NCBI GenBank assembly: GCA_012064385.1
Contig: QRDG01002529.1
Location: 106,393-170,392, forward strand
Direction of reading: 5' to 3'
Length of the DNA stretch: 64,000 nt
Origin: Puccinellia tenuiflora
Taxonomy: Eukaryota; Streptophyta; Magnoliopsida; Poales; Poaceae
The notes under the pieces are model-generated. The model searched no databases, was not told the DNA's origin, and worked only from the letters and a program-made list of their open reading frames with translations. The position numbers and the translations under genes are program-made. Below are positions 25,172-36,923 of this stretch, piece after piece; within the stretch, counting starts at the first letter, position 1; each line of letters opens with the position of its first letter.

Positions 25172-27310
25172 TCATTTAGGCGCACATATATGAATAGACC
25201 ATGTATGTATGTACGGGTTTAGAGCATCTCTAGACGACCCCTTCTATCACGCGAATGTCAAAATAACCGCCAGTTTACCGTTTTGCGTAAAAAAAGCAAG
25301 CTGAATAGAAACCGCATCTGACCCCACCCCAGCCTTAAAAAATTGAGGGATGCGGAAAAAGTATCCGACCCATGAAAACAAGGATTATGCGGCCGGCCCG
25401 TCGGTGCCCTATATTGGCAGGGAACCCTTGGCAGGAGGGACATTTCAGCCCGCGCGAGTTCCGTCCCCCATTCCACAGAAAACCGCCATCGTCGTCGCCC
25501 GCCCGGCGCCCTCGATTTCGACCATCAATTGGCGGGAAGCCACCACCGAGTCGCTGTCGCCCCGGATCCCCCCCCCCCCCCCTCCCCGACCGATTCGTCG
25601 CCGCTGCCCCGAATACATTTGTGGGTCACTCTCGGTTCGATTATGCGGATTATTTCCACAGATTCGTAGTGCATACGAGTTTGCTTGCGCATTTTAGATG
25701 GATTTGAGCCCATGCGAGGAATTTTTGCTCGAGGATTCGTCTTCATTCGACTAGTCGGACACATAGACGTTACTCTAGAACCACGTGAGGCAAATGGCGG
25801 TGGCGGTTCTTGCCGTGGAGGAGCTCGAGGATGGGAAGAAAAAGAAGCGGTGATGATCAAAAGTCGGCCGCCTTTGCGTCCCTCGCAACCGCTATTTCGG
25901 GAACGTGTTGCTCATGCAAGACTACTTCACGGAGGTACCTACGTATCCGCCTCACCACTTCCGTAGAAGGTACCAAATGTGTCAACCCCTCTTCGTGAAG
26001 ATAGTGAAAGCTTGTGAGGCCAAGTGTCACTATTTTACCCGTTCGAGGAATGCTGCAGGCTTAATTGGGTTTAGCCCATATCAAAAGATCTCCGCAACGA
26101 TGAGGGTGATTGCATATGGCATTCCGGCTGACTACGCTGACGAGTATCTACGCATTACTAAGATACTACAATCGATTCAGTGCGTAGGTTCGCCAAACTG
26201 ATCATACGTATCTTCGATGATGTCTATCTTAGAGCACCCAATGGAGAAGATATGATGACGTTGACGGGGAAGAATGAGAAGCGATCTTGGTCGGGCATGC
26301 TAGGATGTACTGACTGCATGCATTGGACTTGGAAGAACTGCCCGAAGGCATGGCACGGATAGTATTGTGGCAAGAGTCGTGATGCAACAATTGTGCTTGA
26401 GGCCATTGCGTCCGGAGATTTGTGGATTTGACATTGCTTCTTTGGTTTACCGGGTACCCTCAATAACATCGATGTATTGTATCAGTCTCATCTATTTGTG
26501 AGGCTAGCTAGTGGTGATGCTCCTGCTTGCAACTACATGGTCAATAAGCATTCCTATACAAAGGGGTACCTTGCCGACGGTATTTATCCTCCTTGGTCGA
26601 CATTTGTGAAGACCTTCTCAAATCCCAAGACTAGGAAGTAAATTGAATTTGCCAAGGCACAAGAGGCATGCCGAAAGGACATTGAGAGAGCCTTGAGTGT
26701 TTTGCAAGCTAGGTTTGCCATTGTTCGAGGTCCTGCTCATTTTTGGGACAAGAAAACCCTCAACAACATAATGAATGGTGTGTGATTCTTCACAACATGA
26801 TCATCGAGGATGTGAGGGACTTGGACTCGGAGTTCTACAACAATGTCGGTAGCCGTGTGAAGTCAGCTAGACACCCAGATCGCATTCAAGCATTCATTTA
26901 GACTTACCTGGAGATTGAGGATGACGACACCTACAACCAGCCTCAGAAGGATCTCATTAAGCACCGCTGGCAGTTGCATGGGCAGTAATCTGTCATTTTT
27001 ATTCATTTGATTTCATTCATGTGTGATTTGAACCATTATTTGCATTCGAGACAATTCTTGTATCGGATTATTGTTTAATTATTTAATTTGAACCATTATT
27101 GTAATTCGGATTATTATTATAATGTACAACTAACAATATTCACATTTTATTTTATATTGGTTTCATATTTGTATCTCATATGACACATATGTGTTGAAAT
27201 GGTGAAAAAAACATGTGTTTTGAGGGTTGATTTCGGCTGGCGGAACAGACCCTGCAAAACCGAGCGATAAAACAGTTCATGGTGTGGTGTGCTTGCTGCC
27301 GCTCCAAACT
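25172..27310 (+). mobile_element. PIF/Harbinger DNA transposon, degenerate
   Basis: The left end carries GAGCATCTCTAGACGACCCC at about 25222, typical of grass PIF/Harbinger termini. It is followed by a transposase pseudogene. No matching right terminus or 3-bp target duplication was found, so the right side is probably lost and the end position is approximate. Between 26989 and 27310 there is only AT-rich transposon-like sequence. Confidence 0.7.
25698..26988 (+). pseudogene. PIF/Harbinger transposase pseudogene (HARBI1/ALP1-like, DDE_4)
   Basis: Translation gives recognisable family blocks in order: MDLSPCEEFLLED at the start, LMQDYFTEVPTYPP, GFSPYQKISATMRVIAYGIP, GCTDCMHWTWKNCPKAW (first catalytic Asp present), GKSRDATIVLEA, the GDAPACNY block, GIYPPW, and CRKDIERALSVLQARFAIV (Glu present). 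Several stops interrupt it, for example after the WHG of the tryptophan-rich block and at GDLWI, and frameshifts occur near 25760 and 26195. The second catalytic Asp region reads NNID rather than the usual ND motif. The gene cannot make an active transposase. The family normally excises and inserts at TTA-like targets. Confidence 0.87.
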
Positions 27311-27985
27311 ACGCCCTCTCGTTGCTTCATAAAAACCTATATTTAATAAATTATTTAGTGTCTATGTATTCATAGTACTTTTTTTTTTTTTGAGTTTTAA
27401 TGACCCATATGTAAAAAATACAGGTTCTCCTTGCTTCCAGGACTTAAGATAAATCATTAGTTTTACACTTGATTCGTATGTTATTTATTGACGTTAATTA
27501 AAAATATTAAATCTCTGCTTACAGCAGCTGCTTTCTAATGGGCCATCGATAGTTACAACTACTTCTCAACAAAAGCCTAAACAAACATACCCTGAGAGCC
27601 CCAGTTCTCTGTCGGCCAAACATGGGTGTGCCATCTGCAGCGTGCAAGATTTTGGATGATGTGACAATCATGCATCCAATTTCCCTCCTTGGCAAACCTA
27701 TCATTTACATTTAGGCTCGTGTTTGCGTCTCTAGTTGAAGAAAACAGAGTAATCCCAGATCATATAAACACGCCACGCATTAATAGAATCTAAATCACTG
27801 AACTGCTATTTTATGCATTCTATCACATAACCATGACGAAATAGTGCCATCACATTTAAGTTTAAAAAAAAGCTGGCACTCCTACGAATGGATAATCACC
27901 TTCTGTAATAAATCAGTTCAGTTTCCAAGTACAATACCATGGATTGAAAAAAGAAAACTAGGGTACAACAGAACAAATTGGAAGT
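27311..27985. other. Intergenic sequence downstream of LSM12
   Basis: AT-rich with a poly-T run near 27382. No gene or repeat boundary is recognised. Confidence 0.5.
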
Positions 27986-27991
27986 TTTATT
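27986..27991 (-). terminator. Candidate polyadenylation signal for LSM12
   Basis: AATAAA on the minus strand, about 355 bases after the stop codon. Plant signals are loose, so this is only a candidate for the 3' end. Confidence 0.3.
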
Positions 27992-28344
27992 CCATCAGCA
28001 AGAGTAATACAAAGTCTCTGAGTAATTTCAGTTTTTCCTTAGCTCCACATCTCTTCTTAGTTACTCATTCTTCCAGCGCCACCAATCGATTTTCTTTCCT
28101 CGGTTTGTCTCGGCCACACACACCTTTTACTATCAGCAATCGAGCATGATGCGCTGTAATTATCCAGCACACATATGGCATCTATCACAGTGTACAAATT
28201 AGCTAGTTGGTGTGGTAGTTTGTGAGAACAAAACATGCCGAAATAGATTTTACAAAATTCAACTGATGAGACAAAACAAACAATCTCAGTTCTACAAATA
28301 GAGAACCGCAGGAGTTGAGCTGGAAAATTGTCAAGTCGAATAAG

Positions 28345-31300
28345 TTAGAATTGGCCAGGTACACGCGAATGTTGTCTTTTCCTTTCGAAGTCCAGCTGCA
28401 CGAAACACACACACAAAAATAAGGGTAAAAAATGATTAGTCATTTTCTTGGTTCAGACGTTTAGAGGTATAAACATTGAAATTCAACAATAGAAGCATTA
28501 CCACTTTCTTCACACGTTCGTTGGCAGCTGATGTTCCACCGCTGACATTTTCAGGCAGGTATGGACTGCATACACGAACTTCCTTCATTACAACAATGTC
28601 GGTCTTGTCCCAATGAACTGGAAGCCTGGTGGAGCAATAGACTTCATTATTTGCCGGTATAAGAACCAGGGACAGACGTAAAGTCTCCTTAGATTTTCAC
28701 ATACACCAAAAATTCGCAACAAGGGCACCACTAACTCGTACAGAAACACACGGCACCTCGAACAGAGTTTCAAAATGTAGAGATGCTCCACAAGCATAGT
28801 AAACCAATACAACATTTGTCGTGGACAAATTGTAGCAAACAACATACAGTGAAATCAATTTGTTCAGAGCAAACCACATAGAAAACAAATGACGGCTACA
28901 GGAAAAAATGTAAGGCACTGCAACCTTGACTGAGGTACAGAAAGTTTCAGCATATCATGGTCTTACCCAATATCTACAGTCCTACACAGCATCTCTTACC
29001 ACTCAAGGCCAAGGACCCAAGGTTGATGCTGGTTCTAGTCATACACTCATACCTCAAAACAGGAAAAATGTGCAATTTCTATTTTTGCACTTTATATGAC
29101 ACAAGAAAAATCTTTCTCTGCGTTGTTAGAAAAGCCTCCAAAGTCAGCAACACGACTCTTACATAACAGTGAAACAAACAGGAAATCAAACAACATATTG
29201 GGACACCGGCCTGACAATAACAGCCCCAAAAGAACCCTCAAAACCAAGTATACCTCTGTGTGGCACATCTGTAAGTAGCATGAATTAACCCCTAAAAAAC
29301 AAGTTGACACACATGCCAGCAAGGTTTTCCAAAATGATGTTCTTCCAACTTTTGAGAACAGGCCACAACCAGAAAATTTCGCACTAAAATACAAAAACCA
29401 CAGGCTTGTATATTTGCTTCCTTTTTTTGTAACAATACAAAGTTCACAATAAAGAAAGTTGACTTGAGAATGTATTTTTTTAGTAAGTCTGGGTGCAGAG
29501 CGAAAAAACAGCAGTTTATTATCAATACAGAGAGAGGGTGGGGATCCCGCGTTACTAAAGGGAACTAATTAATGCTAACAAGTGTGAAAAAAACTAATAG
29601 AGATTTAAGGAACGTATAGACCAAAAAATACTGCGTTCCTATTTACTGAAAATCAGATGTGGCGAGTACAAAAATAAATGCTACTTCATAGCAAAATGGC
29701 CAAAAACATGGATATCCTTCAAATACATAATGACAGTTCAAACTTACGTCTTGGACAATGCATCAAATAATCTCTGAGCTTCTGGGGTCACACCAACACC
29801 AATTCTCTCAGCTTCAATCTCAGCTTGCCTGTAAATCATCGCATGTAGTGTGAGAACCAAGATGCAGTGCAGAAGCCAACAACATGCAAGCTGATTGTCA
29901 GCTTCTAGAAAGTAAGATTTAAGCTTGATAACATGTATCGCCATAAATGATAGAAGCATGAAACACCAAAAACAAGGCTGTGATAAATCCTTACTGACAA
30001 ATGTAATAAGCAAAATCACCTAGTTAAAAAAATAAAAATCATAGATCAACAATTTACTAGCTCTTAAGCACAAAACCAATGACATAGAGAGACATCTCTG
30101 CGATCATACACATCATTAGTCAACAGTGCGACCTGTTGAGCTATTACAGTTATATACTGTACACCAAATGGTCCAAAATCACCACAATATTATATATTCC
30201 CATAAATCGTAGATTTTTCATCAACTCACAAAGACAGCCCAAAGGCTTAGTCACACAACACTGAGCCTGAAGTCAAAGATCATCTATCAACTTAACAGCC
30301 GGATAATCTATAAGACTCTTCACTCCTTCAGTGGCTGTAGCAAGGGGGATATTAGATGCACGTGCACTAGCACCTTAGTGCAGCAGACCGCTAATTTAAC
30401 ATTAAAAAATCTTCAAAAAAATAACAAAATTCATACAATATGCATATATGATGTCATAAATTTTTAGATACAGATTCGGCAACAACTCAAGAAATAAAAA
30501 GGAAAAATCCGTCTGTGAATGGTAACAGCAGGATACTATTCAGTCCATATTTGAATTTGGTACTACTCATATCCTGATTTGTCTTCTTTGTCTATGACCT
30601 TGTGAGTCAAATTTGGTATACAATTTTGTGGCATAGTAGATGTGTATTATTGCTAAACCATAAATTATCAGAAAGATGTGTTTTTTATGGCCTGACGCAG
30701 ATATGCCTATGTTACGGTGGATGTGCGGTCACACAAGAAATGACCGAATTAGGATACGTGATAGGGTAAGGGTAGGGCTGGCACCGATTGAAGAGAAGCT
30801 AGTCCAACACCAACTAAGGTGGTTTGGGCATATCCAGCGGACGCCCCTACATGCACTAGTTCATAGTGGGATTATAAAGTGTAGGGAAAATGCTAGGGAG
30901 GGGCAGAGGGCGACCAAAGTTAACATGGGAGGAGGCAGGAAAAAGGGACTTGAGGGATTGGGATGTACCTAGAGTTTTGGCTCTTGATAGGACTGCATGG
31001 AAATCAGCAATCCATGTGCCAGAATCTTAGTTTTACTCGTACTTTGTTTATTTTATTTATTTCTTTTCTCTCTTTCCCTTTTTGGTTTCCATACGTTTCT
31101 GTTGGGCTTCATATCTAGCCTACCTAACTTGCTTGGGACAAAAGGCTTTGTTGTTGTTTTTATGGCCTAGTGCACCATGTAGGAGCTAAATCACTTAGCT
31201 CCCTTCTAATAAGGTTGTGCACTTGTGCTTCACACACACAGACACCTCACTCTTGCACACTCACACCAGGAATATATGAAGCTCTATATGTCTTCTCAAC

Positions 31301-34300
31301 ATATCACATAAGCTTAGTTACATGGGAGGGGTGGTACCCCTATTTATACTTGTACATGACTCTTTAGATTGTTGCCGTGTGGCACAATCCAAACCCTACA
31401 CCATACTTCTAGAATACTCTACAAACTCTAGATATTTCATACTACTCCTAAATATCTTACTCTAGAACATTCCTAATTCTAGAGTTCTCTCTACATAGCC
31501 TGGATACTTCATGACCTACCAGAAACTTCATGCACCTACCAAAGCTTCATGCATAGATATGACAAGATTACTTCTAACAATCTCCCCCTTAATCTTGTCA
31601 TATCAACTAGATCTACTAAGCCAGATCACCTGGACCATGTGCTTCATCTTGTGACGGCCTCGCACCGCCTCACGCCTAGCAACGGCATCACACCTTGCTT
31701 GTCAGCCTCACACTGAACTGATGTCGGCCTCACACCGACCTTCCAAGTACCAGTGGCATCACACCACAGTTGTCGGCCTCACACCGACTCTTCCACTTGA
31801 CGATGGCATCACACCACCATCATTGGCTTCACACCAACCTTTTTAGTGACTATGGCATCACACCATAGTGGTCGATATCACACCGACGTCCTCTACGACG
31901 ATGGTATCACACCACCGTCATTGGCTTCACACCAACCTTTTTAGTGACTATGGCATCACACCATAGTGGTCGGCCTCACACCGACACCCTCTAAGGTGAT
32001 GGTATCACACCACACCTGTCCACAATCTCCAACAGTATCACAACCGTTGGGCATACACTTTGAACACCCTCTCTACTCCCATCTTTGGGCTTTCCTCACT
32101 CTTCCACATCCTCGGCTCTCTCTTCGATTAACCTTCTTGTCGCACGCATGCAGTAGCTTCACCATGTTGCCTTCACAGCTCCACGACCACCACACCAGCA
32201 TGCCTCACGCGGCGACTTCAGCTTGTCATGGATGGCGCCTTCGCAGCGCCGGTCACCACGCTTGACCGTCTTGCCATAACATCATTGCTCTGTTGGCTTC
32301 ACACCAACTCTTCCACGATGATGATGGCATCACACCACCACCATCAGGCCAGCAGTATCAGCGGTATCGCACCACTGCCGCCTTCTCTTGGCAGCGTCAC
32401 ACCGCCTTCTCTTAGCAGCATCGCGCGCAACCAGCAGCTATGGGCATCGCACCGCCAACAACCTCCACCTTACGCGGTCGTCCTCCACATTGCATGGAGT
32501 CCATCGCCGCCGCCCTCAGATCTTGAGGCTCTGATACCAATTAGGAGCTAAATCACTTAGCTCCCTTCTAATAAGGTTGTGCACTTGTGCTTCACACACA
32601 CAGACACCTCACTCTTGCACACTCACACCAGGAATATATGAAGCTCTATATGTCTTCTCAACATATCACACAAGCTTAGTTACATGGGAGGGGTGGTACC
32701 CCTATTTATACTTGTACATGACTCTTTAGATTGTTGCCGTGTGGCACAATCCAAACCCTACACCATACTTCTAGAATACTCTACAAACTCTAGAACATTC
32801 CTAATTCTAGAGTTCTCCCTACATAGCCTGGATACTTCATGACCTACCAGAAACTTCATGCACCTACCAAAAGCTTCATGCATAGATATGACAAGATTAC
32901 TTCTAACACACCAATACACGTTAATGGTGCTAGTGCATTTATATGCCCTCCTGAAGCAAACACTTTCCTACCTTAACGTATAACAAAATAGATCAAATTA
33001 TATGTTATGAGCTTATAGGGGTCAATCAATGCTAAAGAACAGTGTGAGACCTCAATACAAGCACCAGTCATCTCCAACATAGAAGATGAGAAGGGCCAAA
33101 TTTGAAACATTATTTTCTCAAGTAAGTGAATAATGCAAGCTCAGCAGCATTGCATGCATGTATTTCCACAAAGGATACTATCCTTGATCAACTCACGAAC
33201 CAAATTGCCCCGACCATTTTTTAACCATGATCAACTCAGCACCTAGTTCTAAAATGGCGCATACCATATTATGTCAGTTATACAGCTGCCATGTTTAACA
33301 ATCCGCTCTTTTGCATCGTGAAAAAAAAAAACTTCTGCTCAGTTACAAAACAGGACAGCATGGCTCTGATCATTCAATGGACAGAGAGACGGAAGACCAA
33401 ACTTGAATTTCAAACCAAACACCAAACTGATTCCTATATTTGATCGAGATCTACAGTACCGATAGTCCAATACCAGTTCCAAATTCTTTCATTTCTCCTT
33501 AGTTTGCACACCAAATCTCAGTCCTTATTATATTGCTGAACTGACACCTTCAGAACCATCAAAACAACATAAGACATCATCAAGGTTGCCTAAGTGGGGC
33601 TATTAACAGCCAAATAACACACAATTTGTAGGGCAAATATGAGAGTGACCACCCGTGATCTCTGTTTATTAGCCTCCTGGATCAACAGATGTAGGGTGGA
33701 TGTCAAGTAAAACTGGGAACCAGTTGTCAATTCAACATCAGAACCTCAAATGTCTATCTGTACTAGCCATACTTCCAAAAGAAGTGTTATTGGACTAGTA
33801 AAGCTGCTTATTTTGGTAAAGGATGGGTGGCAGGAAATGCTAACATTGATAAAGTCTGAAAGGACAACTGATTCGGAGAATCCAACCTGGCTACTAAGTT
33901 TTGAGATATGTGCTGACGTGTTGGTGAATGAGACAAACGCAGTCATTTCTGGCATGAATGGTTAATCTATAAACCAATTTAATGTGATGTGTGTGTCCAA
34001 GGATTATGAACATGCCCCTTGAGGTTGTTCAGATTGCTTTTTCCGCTAATTTTTCTGCAGATGAATACTCTGATTTGGAAGTTCAATGCTTCTGGTGGCC
34101 ACAGTACCCAATCTACTTATGCAGTGATCAAATTTAGAGCGATCTCCCCTGTTTAATTGTTTATGTATCTTCTATTTGGAAACTTCCCATTATTTTTCAC
34201 ATTCATGTTTTCCTTTAGCAGCTGTCACTAACAAGCTTTTAACTAGACACGATCTTCCTAAAAAAACATATGTTACTGATAAATCTTGTGTGTGCTTTGC

Positions 34301-35955
34301 ACTAAGAGTGGATACAAAACTTTTTCTCCAACTGTGTGGAGATTCACTGTATTAAAGTGTCATACATATGTGGCAGGCAGTAGTAAGTCAAACATCGAAA
34401 TGGATAACATGCTAATTTCTGCTGCCTTGTGGAATGTTTCCAAAATATGAAATTATGTACATTTGCAAAATGTTTGCAGGAGCTTTGCGCAGATGCTTTG
34501 AGGAAACTGGTATGAACACTAACGAACTGGCACTTGCTGTGCCAGGCTCAAAGGTTGCACAAGATTTATGGGATTTTGGAGCGCCAAGCATTGCAACACG
34601 GCGAATAGACTGGTTCTGAAGAGACTGGAGACTACACGAGGTGGAGTTGTAACTTGATGTTGTGAACTTGACTCACATTGAGGTAGAAGCTGGTCCTGTG
34701 GCCAGAGGTGATGGGCTTTAGAAGAAAGAATGCATGATAAATCAGGATGGTGAACTTTAGATAGGAGAGATTTCGGGACAGAGTAAGTTTAGATCTCAAG
34801 TAATAAGTTTTTTAGCGCAGCCTGGCAAAGTTTTGTGATTGGAACAAGTGGAGAATCCTAGCTTCTAGGAGCAACACAGAGCGACGAGAGCTGAATTGGG
34901 TAGCTCTCATACACAAGAAAGGCACGCACACAAAAAAAATAGCAACTTTTTTGCCATATGTGCCCTGCCTTCTCTCATCAAATTGACCGGCCTCAAAACA
35001 TTTAGGCTTACTTTGCATTAGAACCAAAGAAGGTGCGTTCAAACACGACATAACCAAATGTGTGGCAATGTGCAAGTGTCGTTCGACTAAAAAGCTAGTT
35101 TTCTTGCTCGAGATATAGCTAAAGTCAGCTATGTTAGCATAACCTTTACTTCCTAGTTGCAATAACTGGAGTACTAGAATAGTAACTACTAACTTCCACC
35201 TATTTGTCCAGACCCCATGCAAGTATCACTTTTACCAACTAGAATAGTCAGGTCCAGTTCTGGAACAACTAAAAAATCGGCCAAATAAGGGTCGTGAGAA
35301 ATAATGATCTTAGATTTATTTTTTCTTATTTCCTCAAACATGAATTTCACATTTACAGTAACTACTAACTAAACTCCAAACAAAAGTTATTTTATTCATG
35401 TTTTTCAAGTTGACCGCTCGAATCATGACCGCATCTCGAATACAAACAAGATAAAAATAAAATCACTTGCATAACTAGCAATAACTACTAGAAAGTAGTA
35501 GTACCCAAAAGGCTCTGGATGCAGTAAGTAGGACGGACCTGAGGGCGGCCTCCTCCCTGGCATGGATGGCGGCAAGGTCGAGCACGCAGCCGGCCGGGTC
35601 GAGCGGGTCGTCATACTTGCCGACGACTGAGAACTCCTGGATGTAGTTGGCCTTGAGCACCCTCACATTCCGCCGCTCGCCCCTCTCCGCCCTGCCCACG
35701 CCCTCCTGTGATCTACGCCGTCATGGAAACAAAGCAAACCAAGCACCGAACAGAGACAGAGCTGGAGGCAGAGAAGTAGGTAAACGGCATGGAGACTGAA
35801 GCGGGGAGCAAAGGGGGAGATTTGGGAAGGATATGGATGACGAGGAGGTTGCTCGGGCGGTCGAAGGAGACGATCTGGCCCTCGAAGTCCTCCCCGAGGG
35901 TGGTCCTCGCGGAGATCACCACGCCGACCGCGAACTCCTCGCCGCCGACCTCCAT
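28345..35955 (-). CDS. LSM12: LSM12 homologue, five exons, 181 residues
   Basis: Coding exons on the minus strand are 35955-35835, 35707-35539, 29828-29748, 28625-28502 and 28395-28345, totalling 546 bases with TAA at 28345-28347. The protein starts MEVGGEEFAVGVVISARTTL and ends RVPGQF. The N-terminal LSm-like fold covers about residues 1-75 (FEGQIVSFDRPSNLLVI, then NVRVLKANYI). The C-terminal anticodon-binding-like (AD) domain covers about 80-170 (IHAREEAALRQAEIEAERIG, EAQRLFDALSKTLPV, IVVMKEVRVCSPY). Length and block order match plant LSM12 proteins. Introns 2-4 have GT-AG borders; intron 1 does not (see its entry). Intron 2 is 5.7 kb and full of mobile elements, the others are 127, 1122 and 106 bp. 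LSM12 proteins are RNA-associated factors linked to mRNA regulation; the plant role is less clear. No disabling change was seen. Confidence 0.93.
30694..31156 (+). mobile_element. 5'-truncated LINE in LSM12 intron 2
   Basis: The segment encodes the end of a LINE reverse-transcriptase ORF (MPMLRWMCGHTR, then APIEEKLVQHQLRWFGH) with a frame break after about 90 codons. It finishes with the typical LINE tail CTTGCTTGGGACAAAAGGC followed by TTG repeats. A 12-bp target duplication TTTTTATGGCCT flanks it at 30682-30693 and 31157-31168. Only about 460 bp was inserted, the usual result of incomplete target-primed reverse transcription. It lies antisense to LSM12. Confidence 0.87.
31178..32908 (-). 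mobile_element. Miniature (TRIM-like) copia LTR element in LSM12 intron 2
   Basis: 1731 bp in all. LTRs at 31178-31579 and 32542-32908 flank a 962-bp interior, with the target duplication CACCA at 31173-31177 and 32909-32913. The element lies on the minus strand: primer-binding site TGGTATCAGAGC at 32528-32539 and polypurine tract AAGGGGGAGAT at 31580-31590. The LTR starts TGTTAGAAGTAATC on the minus strand. The interior has no gag or pol and consists largely of tandem repeats. The right LTR lacks two bases next to the primer-binding site and has an internal deletion of about 35 bp compared with the left LTR. It must rely on an autonomous copia element for mobility. Confidence 0.92.
31660..32010. 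repeat. Tandem repeats with the word GGCNTCACACC
   Basis: A unit of about 98 bp is repeated at 31801-31898 and 31899-31996, and is itself built of four subunits of about 24-25 bp around (A/C)TCACACC, alternately GGCATCACACCA and GGCCTCACACCG. Diverged subunits continue to about 32420. Confidence 0.8.
32914..35538. other. Remainder of LSM12 intron 2
   Basis: Mostly unassigned AT-rich intron. At 34478-34619 the plus strand has an acceptor-like TTTGCAG followed by an open stretch of about 46 codons containing CFEETGMNTNEL and ending in TGA, which may be a captured exon; the family is not recognised. Another open stretch at 33750-33965 is also unrecognised. Confidence 0.4.
35708..35834 (-). other. 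U12-type AT-AC intron (LSM12 intron 1)
   Basis: 127 bp. The 5' splice site reads ATATCCTT, the exact U12 consensus. A TTCCATGAC branch-site candidate (one mismatch to TTCCTTRAY) lies at 35720-35728, and the putative branch A is 13 bases before the splice point, within the range U12 introns need. The intron ends AC. Splicing at these positions keeps frame and gives VI-Q-EGVG across the junction, joining the two LSm-fold halves. A GT-AG alternative (GTCATC at the end of exon 1, CACAG before exon 2) is also in frame but loses three residues and has a poor donor. Confidence 0.82.
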
Positions 35956-36136
35956 GGGTGGGATGGGGGGAGGACGGGAGGTGCGTGAGAGGGCGGACCG
36001 GAGCTGTGTCTGCGTGGGGTTTCGGAGTGCGGCAGATTCTGCGGGGCGATGCGCGTGCCAGTGAAAAAAAAGGGGCTGGTGGAGGAAGACTACGGCCCGC
36101 TTGGCGCTTGCAGTGTTTTCCCCCTCTTGATTCCGT

Positions 36137-36145
36137 GTATATACG
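36137..36145 (-). promoter_or_regulatory. TATA box candidate for LSM12
   Basis: The minus strand reads GCGTATATACAC about 185 bases before the LSM12 start codon, giving a plausible leader of roughly 150 bases. The leader region (35956-36110) is C-rich, as in many grass genes. No expression evidence is available. Confidence 0.45.
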
Positions 36146-36429
36146 CGGCCTGGTTCAATAAGGCCTGCTTGCGAAGCCCGGATGGATTGACACTATTTGG
36201 ATCTCCGGCCCCGCCTCGGAAGCTCTTTTTTATTGAAGCCCTAAGAAATCTCTAGAAAAAGGGAGACCTCTGCAAAGGTCCTCTCTGCAAAGGTCCTCTC
36301 TACTCGTCTCTTAACTCAACAAGTGTCGCATACTTCCTCCTTCCTCGTGCGATCCCCATTAAGTGTCTGCATGTTCGCTAAGTGTTGAATAAGAGAAAAG
36401 GTGAGATTAGCCGGAGAGACAAATGGAGG

Positions 36430-36923
36430 GATGAAACTACCGCATTTTACTTTATTTTTAAAAACGAAAATTCAAAACGAACCGTTTGTTCAAATTACGA
36501 ACTGTTTTTAATTTTCAACTCCTCGCGCCGAGATTATCAAAATTGAATCTCATGTTGATAGGTTTTGACGAACTTTTTTTATACTTCCAGAGCTAGTACG
36601 CTTGTACTTCGGGTTTGAGTGTAGTTGTACTTCGGATTTCAGTATACTTGTACTTCGGGGTTTCAGTATACTATATACTTGGGTTACAATATTTATGTGC
36701 TTTGTGAACAAGGAGAGAAAAAGTGGGATGAGCAGGAGTGAGAAAGGGAGAGATGAAACTACGGCTTTTTCATTTATTTTTGAAAGCCGAAGATTCAAAA
36801 CGAAATATCTTGAGAACCGTTTATCTGAATTATGAAACGTTTTCACCTTTGATCTTCTCGCATCGAGATCTTCAAAATTAGATCCCATGTTGTTAGATTT
36901 TGACGAACTTTTTTTGTACTTCC
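36430..36923. repeat. Diverged direct duplication upstream of LSM12
   Basis: About 160-170 bp beginning GATGAAACTAC and ending GACGAACTTTTT then TACTTCC occurs at 36430-36588 and again at 36752-36923. Between them, TTGTACTTCGG-type words recur three times (about 36600-36672). The second copy stops exactly where a gypsy LTR begins at 36924. Confidence 0.7.

Noticed and set aside
31660..32420. CRISPR-like array
   Set aside because: Repeat subunits are contiguous and diverged with no unique spacers, inside a plant retrotransposon; CRISPR arrays are not expected here.
33750..33965. Possible exon on the plus strand in LSM12 intron 2
   Set aside because: 71 codons without a recognised domain, and an antisense frame of similar length; not supportable as a gene.
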